NCBI GenBank assembly: GCA_028707415.1
Contig: JAQWBC010000084.1
Span: 1 to 5,412 of the forward strand
From: Candidatus Izemoplasmatales bacterium
GTDB taxonomy: Bacteria > Bacillota_I > Bacilli_A > Izemoplasmatales > Hujiaoplasmataceae
DNA length: 5,412 nt
Reading direction: 5' to 3'
Made by a program: the position numbers and the translations under genes. Positions 1 to 4,672 of the stretch are shown in pieces (position 1 is the first letter of the stretch; every line of letters starts with the position of its first letter). The notes beneath the pieces were generated by a model that saw nothing but the letters and a program-made list of their open reading frames with translations, did no database searches and was not told the DNA's origin.

Positions 1-134
1 ATCTCCACTTTTGTCCGCTTTTCCGTGACCGCGAAATTAAGAAGCATCTGCATTCCTTGCATCGTCTCATCGATGGCAATGGCGGCGAACATTCCTGCTT
101 CATCTAAAGCATGATAATGAGATCGGGAGGTAGA
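1..134 (-). pseudogene. gcvPA: Out-of-frame C-terminal remainder of GcvPA, running off the left edge
   Basis: Read in the frame offset by -1 from the main gcvPA frame, this stretch is open from just after a TAG at 135-137 to base 1. It encodes ALDEAGMFAAIAI and then NFAVTEKRTKVE, which matches the C-terminal signature of GcvPA proteins (the AVTEKRTKEEID type ending). The main frame has TAG at 104-106 and this frame has TAG at 135-137, so the lost base (or two gained bases) must lie between about 104 and 137. One missing base near 111-116 would join DLII to HALDEAG smoothly. The exact site is inferred. The true stop and perhaps 10-15 more residues lie outside the window. Confidence 0.85.
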
Positions 135-1297
135 CTAGTTCTCACAACAAACTCTTTGAGAAATGGTTGATCGAATGCCGGAAAAAATTTTCCTGTTTTG
201 ATTAATTCGTCATAAAGATAATGGGCTCCCGAATAGGAAATTTCGTTAACTTCTTTCAAACCCTCTGGTCCCATCAATGCTAGATAAATCGTTGCGTATA
301 AAGCCATCAATGATTGGTTCGAACAAATATTGGAATTAGCCTTTTCACGACGAATATGTTGTTCGCGAGCTTGTAGTGTCAAAACATAAGCTCGTTTACC
401 AGCTTTATCAAACGATTGACCAACAATTCGACCCGGCAATTTGCGAACATATGCTTTTTTCGAGGCGATGAAACCTAAATATGGTCCGCCAAAAGCTAAT
501 GGCATTCCTAACGACTGACAATCACCGCAAGCAATATCAGCCCCATCATCGCCGGGCGTTTTCAAAACCGCCAATGTCGAGATGTCATTATTTTCAATTA
601 GAACGGCTTTTTTGGCATGTAACTGATCAGCTATTCCCGTGTAGTCTTCAATAATACCGTAATAATTAGGCTTTTGGACAATCAATCCCGCGATATCATC
701 GGTGATTAAGTTAAGTAATTCCTCGCGATTGATAACTCCATCAATCATGGGAACAATGATGATCTCAATCCCTCGAAAATGAGCATAAGTCTTAACGACA
801 TCAATTACAATCGGATTGATGGTTGCCGATACCAATATCTTATTTCTTTTCGCAATTGCGGTTCCCATGAACATCGCTTCGGCAGTAGCTGTAGCCCCAT
901 CATACATCGAAGCATTGGCCGCTTCCATCCCCGAAAGTATGGCGACCATGGATTGAAATTCAAAGATGTATTGCAACGTTCCTTGAGAAATTTCTGGCTG
1001 ATAAGGTGTATAAGCAGTCAAATATTCTTCACGATTTACCAGTTGAGCGATAATTGCTGGATTATAATGGTCATATGCTCCCAAACCCGCAAAAATGATA
1101 TGAGTTTTATTCTCGGCAGCGAGGGTTTCTAAATGCTTGCGTAATTCAATTTCTGACATTGCCAAAGGTATGTCATAATCACGTAAAAAGGCGACATCTT
1201 GAGGAACGTCGCGAAATAATTCTGAGGTTTTACGAATGCCAATTTTAGCTTTCATCGCTTGCAAATCATTTTCCGTGTGCGGAAAATATTTGAACAT
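104..1297 (-). CDS. gcvPA: Glycine dehydrogenase (decarboxylating) subunit 1, frameshifted near the 3' end
   Basis: This is the alpha half of the split P-protein of the glycine cleavage system, which with GcvPB decarboxylates glycine and loads aminomethyl onto lipoyl-GcvH in the cytoplasm. Family hallmarks are plain: GLGAYDHYNPAII around residue 75, YTPYQPEISQGT (about 96-107), NASMYDGATATAEA (about 128-141), FGGPYLGF (about 269-276) and LQAREQHIRREK followed by SNIC (about 308-325). The PLP lysine belongs to GcvPB, so its absence is expected. I start at the ATG at 1297, giving the usual MFKYFPHTEND opening with AGGTGA five bases upstream; the GTG at 1306 lies inside that Shine-Dalgarno and is unlikely. 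The frame stops at TAG 104-106 after 397 codons, but the conserved C-terminus continues in another frame to the window edge. Restoring one base gives at least 432 codons, near the family's roughly 450. It is the third cistron of gcvT-gcvH-gcvPA, nine bases after gcvH. Identity is certain; whether the break is natural is not. Confidence 0.95.
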   Translation of the reverse strand: MFKYFPHTENDLQAMKAKIGIRKTSELFRDVPQDVAFLRDYDIPLAMSEIELRKHLETLAAENKTHIIFAGLGAYDHYNPAIIAQLVNREEYLTAYTPYQPEISQGTLQYIFEFQSMVAILSGMEAANASMYDGATATAEAMFMGTAIAKRNKILVSATINPIVIDVVKTYAHFRGIEIIIVPMIDGVINREELLNLITDDIAGLIVQKPNYYGIIEDYTGIADQLHAKKAVLIENNDISTLAVLKTPGDDGADIACGDCQSLGMPLAFGGPYLGFIASKKAYVRKLPGRIVGQSFDKAGKRAYVLTLQAREQHIRREKANSNICSNQSLMALYATIYLALMGPEGLKEVNEISYSGAHYLYDELIKTGKFFPAFDQPFLKEFVVRTSLPPDLIIML

Positions 1298-1302
1298 CAC
1301 CT

Positions 1303-1308
1303 TCACCT
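1303..1308 (-). promoter_or_regulatory. Ribosome binding site of gcvPA, deciding its start
   Basis: AGGTGA, complementary to the 16S anti-Shine-Dalgarno, sits five bases before the ATG at 1297. It overlaps the TAG stop of gcvH (1307-1309), so a ribosome finishing gcvH is already on the gcvPA initiation site. The in-frame GTG at 1306 is part of this element, which argues against it being the start. Confidence 0.8.
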
Positions 1309-1684
1309 ACTTGCTAATAAAACGATAGTCTTTTGCAGACAATAATTGATCAACTTCAGAAGGATTAGCAATTTCAATCTTGATTAGCCAACTGCCAAAA
1401 GCATCTTGGTTAATCAGTTCCGGATTGTCGATTACCGCTTGGTTAGTGGCAATAACATTCCCGGAAATCGGGCTTAAGAGATCAGAAGCCGCTTTTACGG
1501 ATTCGACAGCACCGAATTCTGCTTCCATCGTAACTTTCGCGCCTGCTTCCGGTAAATCAACGAAAACGATGCTCCCCAGTTGTGCTTGAGCATAATCAGA
1601 GATACCAACGATGCCAACATTGCCTTCAACTTTCAGCCATTCGTGACTTTTGGCGTAATACAGTCCATCTACAACTTTACTCAT
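1307..1684 (-). CDS. gcvH: Glycine cleavage system H protein
   Basis: This is the lipoyl carrier of the glycine cleavage system. Its lipoamide arm shuttles the aminomethyl group from P-protein to T-protein and is reoxidised by L-protein. The 125 residues match the family's normal length. SHEWLKVEGNVGIVGIS at the start is typical of H proteins. GAVESVKAASDLLSPISG carries the lipoylated lysine at Lys64, and NPELINQDAFGSWLIKI forms the conserved C-terminal half. The start ATG at 1684 gives the usual MSKVVDGLYYAKSHEW opening. AGGAG lies nine bases upstream. Two further ATGs (1691 and 1688) lie in that spacer but in another frame, closing after a few codons at 1677. The gene follows gcvT by 12 bases and precedes gcvPA by nine, so the three are almost certainly cotranscribed. 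The lipoate ligase just upstream of gcvT is the obvious enzyme for modifying Lys64. All key residues are intact. Confidence 0.98.
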   Translation of the reverse strand: MSKVVDGLYYAKSHEWLKVEGNVGIVGISDYAQAQLGSIVFVDLPEAGAKVTMEAEFGAVESVKAASDLLSPISGNVIATNQAVIDNPELINQDAFGSWLIKIEIANPSEVDQLLSAKDYRFISK

Positions 1685-1693
1685 ACATCATCG

Positions 1694-1699
1694 CTCCTA
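1694..1699 (-). promoter_or_regulatory. Ribosome binding site of gcvH fused to the gcvT stop
   Basis: TAGGAG on the minus strand holds both the TAG stop of gcvT (1697-1699) and the AGGAG Shine-Dalgarno of gcvH, nine bases before its ATG. This is the same arrangement as at the gcvH/gcvPA junction and suggests coupled translation. Confidence 0.75.
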
Positions 1700-2791
1700 T
1701 TGTTTATAATTTTTTTTATAGTATTGACGGTTTCTTATGATACCAGGAACCATCTTCTTACGAATTTGAACAAAAATCGGTTCACCGAGAACAGCATACT
1801 TTGTGTCAATTAAGGCATTTGCGATGCACTTATCCGTTGAAATGGATAAGTATCCCGTAGTAATATGCCCAATCATTAAGTCACCGGAAAAAACTTCATA
1901 TCCCTGACGAGGGATTGCCCGTTCAGTCAATTCGATACCAATGAGTTTGTGAACAAGCCCTGCTGCTTTTTGCATCAAAAGCGCGTTTTTGCCGATAAAA
2001 TCTCGTTTTTCAAACTTTACAAAACTTCCAAGTCCCGCTTCAATTGGTAGAATTTGATCGGAGATTTCATGACCATAAAGCGGCAAAGATGCTTCAAATC
2101 GAAGCGTGTCACGACATCCAAGTCCACAGGGTAGAACTTTTCCTGATAATTGGAACAAATCCCAAATTAGCGGTATTGCGACGCAATCACCATATATCTC
2201 AAACCCATCTTCACCAGTATAACCAGTCCGCGAGATTAATAACAAATGCCCATCCCAGACAACGTATTTGAACGTGTAGAACGTTAAATCCGTTAAATCA
2301 AGATGCATGAGTTCCATCACAATTTTTTCGGTTTCTGGACCTTGAACGGCAATTTCTGACCATTTATCGGACTCGTTTTTGACCAAAACGTCAAAGCCTT
2401 CAGTGTGTTCCACAATCCAAGTGTAATCTTTAGCGACATTGGATGCATTAACACAAAGAAATAATTCATCGTCAGCGACTTTATAAACCAACAAATCATC
2501 AACGCAAGTGCCGTTATCGTAAAGAATCAAACCATAAATCACTTTTCCAAACGGCTTGGATTGAATTTCATTCGTGGTAACATATTCGATGAACGGGATT
2601 GCATCTTTTCCAGTAACGCGAATCTCTCCCATGTGGGAAACATCAAACATACCCGAGTGATTGCGAACAGCCTGATGTTCTTCGATAATACCGGTATAAC
2701 TAATAGGCATCCAATATCCGGCAAAAGGTTCCATTTTAGCATTTAAAAGCACGTGTCTGTCGTAAAGACAGGTTTTCAAAATCGTATCCAT
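1697..2791 (-). CDS. gcvT: Aminomethyltransferase (glycine cleavage system T protein)
   Basis: T-protein moves the methylene group from aminomethyl-lipoyl GcvH to tetrahydrofolate, giving 5,10-methylene-THF and ammonia. At 364 residues it is full length. The GCV_T fold is recognisable throughout: MFDVSHMGEI at 48-57, VDDLLVYK at 97-104 (containing the conserved aspartate pair near the active site), CVNASNVAKD at 113-122, RTGYTGEDGFEIY at 188-200, and GLGCRDTLRFEASLPLYGHEI at 223-243. The C-terminal barrel follows. MFDVSHMG and GYTGEDGFE separate it from YgfZ-like paralogues, which lack such complete motifs. The start ATG at 2791 has GAGGTG six bases upstream. It is the first gene of the gcvT-gcvH-gcvPA unit and lies 42 bases after lplA, with a promoter in the gap. 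No glycine riboswitch fits into that gap. The gene appears intact. Confidence 0.97.
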   Translation of the reverse strand: MDTILKTCLYDRHVLLNAKMEPFAGYWMPISYTGIIEEHQAVRNHSGMFDVSHMGEIRVTGKDAIPFIEYVTTNEIQSKPFGKVIYGLILYDNGTCVDDLLVYKVADDELFLCVNASNVAKDYTWIVEHTEGFDVLVKNESDKWSEIAVQGPETEKIVMELMHLDLTDLTFYTFKYVVWDGHLLLISRTGYTGEDGFEIYGDCVAIPLIWDLFQLSGKVLPCGLGCRDTLRFEASLPLYGHEISDQILPIEAGLGSFVKFEKRDFIGKNALLMQKAAGLVHKLIGIELTERAIPRQGYEVFSGDLMIGHITTGYLSISTDKCIANALIDTKYAVLGEPIFVQIRKKMVPGIIRNRQYYKKNYKQ

Positions 2792-2797
2792 TTTTCA

Positions 2798-2803
2798 CAC
2801 CTC
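2798..2803 (-). promoter_or_regulatory. Ribosome binding site of gcvT
   Basis: GAGGTG lies six bases before the gcvT ATG at 2791. It begins only eight bases after the -10 box, so a transcript from that promoter would carry this site almost at its 5' end. Confidence 0.75.
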
Positions 2804-2811
2804 AGTTTTTT

Positions 2812-2820
2812 ATTATATCA
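2812..2820 (-). promoter_or_regulatory. Extended -10 promoter of the gcvT-gcvH-gcvPA operon
   Basis: Read on the minus strand, TATGATATAAT contains a perfect TATAAT (2817-2812) preceded by TG one base away, the extended -10 form common in low-GC Gram-positives. The -35 region is poor: CTTCTA at 17 bases, or TTCTAA at 16, overlapping the end of lplA. That is tolerable for an extended -10 promoter. The expected start site, near 2805, leaves a leader of about 14 bases. An almost identical element precedes fic, which supports the call. Confidence 0.65.
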
Positions 2821-2823
2821 TAA

Positions 2824-2838
2824 TCTAAATTGTTTAGA
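2824..2838. repeat. Perfect 6-bp inverted repeat upstream of the gcvT -10 box
   Basis: TCTAAA-TTG-TTTAGA is a perfect dyad with a 3-base centre. It covers the lplA stop codon and the -35/spacer region of the gcvT promoter. No T-run follows it on the minus strand and the stem is AT-rich, so it is a poor intrinsic terminator. Its position would suit a repressor operator, but short AT-rich dyads also arise by chance. Confidence 0.4.
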
Positions 2839-3799
2839 AGCAGATTTTAAGAAAATCGGTCGCATCAAGATGCATGATTGTCGCTTCCGGTGCAATTGCC
2901 GTTAACACCTGAGCAAAAGCAACTTCCGTAAATGGAATATTGATAAAATGTTTGATAAAATCGTCCAAATCACCGATTAGAAAAAAATCGCCTTGGATAT
3001 TCATCTTCTTAAGGATTCCGTTTTTGATTTCTAAGTTAACTTCAAAATAACCAGCTTTAACGTATCCTTTTTTTACCATCGTAAATCGAGGATTCTTACC
3101 GAATACGAAGTCATCGGCAAGATAGGATTTTTCGATTTCCCGAATCCCTTCAACGTCAGAAGCCGTTAAAATGATTTCTTCTTCACAGAGCATCGTTTTC
3201 ATTGTATTTTTAAATGACTCGATATCAATAGTAAGAATTTCCGAAAGATTCATCACCCGTTTGCGGACCGAATCAATCCCTTTTGAAATCAATTTTTCAT
3301 TACTTGGAGTAATCGCTTTGACCATTACCGACAAATCAGTATCAAAAAGCATCGTGCCATGAACAATCGCTCTATCCATCACTTTGTAAAAAGCATTGCC
3401 CGACACTTTCATATCACCAACTAAAATATCGTTACGTCCCGAGAAGTGGGCGTCAAGCCCAAGTCCTTTTAAGACATCGACAACTTTTCCCAGATATTTG
3501 TCAAAAACAAAATCCTTGTTAAATTCCGGAGTAATAAAGGAAAACATGATATTCGAAAAATCAGCGTAGACACAACCCCCGCCAGACTTGCGACGATACA
3601 TCCGAATTCCGTTTTGGCGGACATAATCAAGATTGACTTCATTTTCAATCAATTGATTGCGGCCAAAGATGACTGATGGCTCCACCTGCCACATAAAAAA
3701 ATACTCTGAAGCCGGAAAATGGAGAGCTAAGTACTCCTCAGTTGCTAAATAGAAAGATAATCTTTGCACTTCAGAAAACGGGTAGTTAACATACTTCAT
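2834..3799 (-). CDS. lplA: Lipoate-protein ligase
   Basis: This enzyme activates free lipoate with ATP to lipoyl-AMP and transfers it to a lysine of a lipoyl-domain protein. The 321 residues fit the LplA/LplJ type with both the catalytic domain (about 1-240) and the small C-terminal domain (about 240-321, with NPRFTMVKKG and IQGDFFLIGDLDD). Key motifs are RRKSGGGCVYAD (69-80), which forms the lipoate/adenylate pocket, GRNDILVGDMKVSGNA (121-136) with the expected catalytic Lys131, HGTMLFDTDL (147-156) and SKGIDSVRKRVMNLSE (172-187). The start ATG at 3799 has GAGGAG nine bases upstream. The gene follows the fic terminator and lies 42 bases before gcvT, so GcvH Lys64 is its natural target, though other lipoyl proteins elsewhere cannot be excluded. 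I see no clear promoter between the terminator and the start; weak read-through or a degenerate promoter would have to serve. The presence of both domains argues against an octanoyltransferase. Confidence 0.93.
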   Translation of the reverse strand: MKYVNYPFSEVQRLSFYLATEEYLALHFPASEYFFMWQVEPSVIFGRNQLIENEVNLDYVRQNGIRMYRRKSGGGCVYADFSNIMFSFITPEFNKDFVFDKYLGKVVDVLKGLGLDAHFSGRNDILVGDMKVSGNAFYKVMDRAIVHGTMLFDTDLSVMVKAITPSNEKLISKGIDSVRKRVMNLSEILTIDIESFKNTMKTMLCEEEIILTASDVEGIREIEKSYLADDFVFGKNPRFTMVKKGYVKAGYFEVNLEIKNGILKKMNIQGDFFLIGDLDDFIKHFINIPFTEVAFAQVLTAIAPEATIMHLDATDFLKICF

Positions 3800-3808
3800 A
3801 AAATTGAT

Positions 3809-3814
3809 CTCCTC
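3809..3814 (-). promoter_or_regulatory. Ribosome binding site of lplA
   Basis: GAGGAG on the minus strand is a near-perfect Shine-Dalgarno nine bases before the ATG at 3799. The roughly 20 bases between the fic terminator and this site contain no convincing -10 box. Confidence 0.75.
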
Positions 3815-3830
3815 ACGGTATTGAATTACG

Positions 3831-3856
3831 AAAAAAAGAGGGTTTATTTACCCTCT
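3831..3856 (-). terminator. Intrinsic terminator of fic, overlapping its last codons
   Basis: On the minus strand AGAGGGT (3856-3850) pairs perfectly with ACCCTCT (3843-3837) across a 6-base loop, followed by six further T residues. The left arm is made of the last two fic codons plus the first base of its TAA stop, with the rest of the stop falling in the loop. It separates the fic transcript from lplA. Confidence 0.88.
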
Positions 3857-4573
3857 GCTTAAAAAGTCGGTAATGCGGTTATATTCAAGTTCCGTCAAGA
3901 ATTCAGTGAAAGGAACAATATTTTTATTTATTTTGTATTCGTCGATATTTTTAAAGTAATCATTACGAATCCCTTTGATGATTGAAATTGGCAGAAACCC
4001 ATCAAGTTCCAATTGATAATTCAGTAACAATCTCGCTAATCTCCCATTAGCGTCCATAAAAGGATAAATTTTTAGGATTTCCAAATGAACGAAAGCTGCT
4101 TTTGCGATACCTTGAAGTTCGGGGTTATTCATATCCGCAAAGTAGGCATCCATTTTAGCAAAGATTTTTAAATATGACGGTGGAACATGCTTGGCACCAA
4201 GAATGAATAAATCACGAGTCCGGTAGACACCACCAGGAATGATTCCTTCCACCAACAATTGATGTAGGTCCTTAACGATTGATTCGGTAATCGGTTGTTG
4301 CTCCGAAGCTAATTTATGAATCATTTTTAAGGCATGATGATTGTTTATGATTGCTTTGCGGACTAACTCATCTTTGTCCGGAAACAACCGTGAGTGATCT
4401 TCTAACAAGAAAGAAACATCTTCGTAAGTAAAATTACCATTATCAAAGCTAGTTGACTCATAAATGTAATGTTTGTCAAACTCATCACAAATATTAGTGA
4501 GTAATGCTTCCGAGATGGCTTTTTTCTTGTCAAGTAACAATTGTTTGAGCGTTTCTACCTCTTGAACTCTCAT
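3848..4573 (-). CDS. Fic-domain protein with a substituted catalytic histidine
   Basis: Fic proteins transfer AMP or related groups from nucleotides to target hydroxyls. This 241-residue protein has the layout of a class II Fic: an N-terminal helix with STSFDNGNFTYEDV (about 40-53), a Fic core with GGVYRTRDLFILGAKHVPPSY (split here as GGVYRT at 114-119 and HVPPS at 129-133), and the active-site loop at 170-181. That loop reads YPFMDANGRLAR, where the consensus is HPFx(D/E)GNGRxxR, so the catalytic His is Tyr170 (codon TAT, one change from CAT) and the first Gly is Ala. The autoinhibitory (S/T)xxxE(G/N) motif reads SxxxFDN-like, with Asp44 in place of Glu. The phosphate-anchor residues Asn176, Gly177 and both Args are kept. 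The ATG at 4573 is chosen because GAGGTG lies six bases upstream; the GTG at 4582 is inside that site. Its own promoter and terminator make it monocistronic, with no antitoxin-like partner visible. Family is secure; AMP-transfer activity is doubtful. Confidence 0.92.
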   Translation of the reverse strand: MRVQEVETLKQLLLDKKKAISEALLTNICDEFDKHYIYESTSFDNGNFTYEDVSFLLEDHSRLFPDKDELVRKAIINNHHALKMIHKLASEQQPITESIVKDLHQLLVEGIIPGGVYRTRDLFILGAKHVPPSYLKIFAKMDAYFADMNNPELQGIAKAAFVHLEILKIYPFMDANGRLARLLLNYQLELDGFLPISIIKGIRNDYFKNIDEYKINKNIVPFTEFLTELEYNRITDFLSRG

Positions 4574-4579
4574 ATCAAT

Positions 4580-4585
4580 CACCTC
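4580..4585 (-). promoter_or_regulatory. Ribosome binding site of fic, deciding its start
   Basis: GAGGTG sits six bases before the ATG at 4573. The in-frame GTG at 4582-4580 is its last three bases and so is unlikely to be the start codon; choosing it would leave no binding site. Confidence 0.75.
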
Positions 4586-4591
4586 ATCATA

Positions 4592-4620
4592 ATTTTATCA
4601 TAGAAAGCGTTCACATTCAA
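4592..4620 (-). promoter_or_regulatory. Promoter of fic
   Basis: On the minus strand, TTGAAT (4620-4615) lies exactly 17 bases before TAAAAT (4597-4592), which is preceded by TG one base away, giving an extended -10 TATGATAAAAT. This nearly equals the gcvT element. The predicted start near 4585 leaves a leader of about 12 bases, with the ribosome binding site at its very 5' end. It lies downstream of the previous gene's terminator, as expected for a separate unit. Confidence 0.7.
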
Positions 4621-4640
4621 TGATTTTTCGCTTTTAAACA

Positions 4641-4666
4641 AAGAAAAAAGCAACTTTAAAAGTTGC
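4641..4666 (-). terminator. Intrinsic terminator of the upstream membrane-protein gene
   Basis: On the minus strand GCAACTT and AAGTTGC (between 4666 and 4650) form a perfect stem of up to seven base pairs with a small loop, followed by TTTTTTCTT. It begins seven bases after the TGA stop of the preceding gene. Confidence 0.88.
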
Positions 4667-4672
4667 CTTTAA

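Noticed and set aside
104..137. Programmed -1 frameshifting in gcvPA
   Set aside because: There is no slippery heptamer or obvious downstream stimulatory structure in the visible interval, and GcvPA is not known to need recoding; a lost base is simpler.
779..1132. Plus-strand open frame of 117 codons opposite gcvPA
   Set aside because: It lies wholly inside the well-conserved gcvPA frame, and its translation has low-complexity, Cys/Arg/His-scattered composition typical of an antisense shadow.
1580..1813. Plus-strand open frame spanning the gcvT/gcvH junction with a hydrophobic stretch
   Set aside because: The hydrophobic run comes from the AT-rich junction read backwards; there is no ribosome binding site, and both overlapping minus-strand genes are secure.
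2824..2838. Intrinsic terminator for lplA
   Set aside because: The stem is six mostly A-T pairs and is not followed by a T-run on the minus strand; the following bases form the promoter.
3848..4573. Fic/Doc toxin-antitoxin pair
   Set aside because: No small antitoxin gene adjoins it; the flanking intergenic spaces are under 100 bases and are filled by a promoter and terminators. The protein instead carries an internal class II type inhibitory helix, though degenerate.
4571..4600. TATGAT direct repeat with 11-base period before fic as a regulator site
   Set aside because: One copy is part of the extended -10 and the other lies between it and the ribosome binding site; such short AT-rich repeats are expected here, and promoter function explains the first copy.
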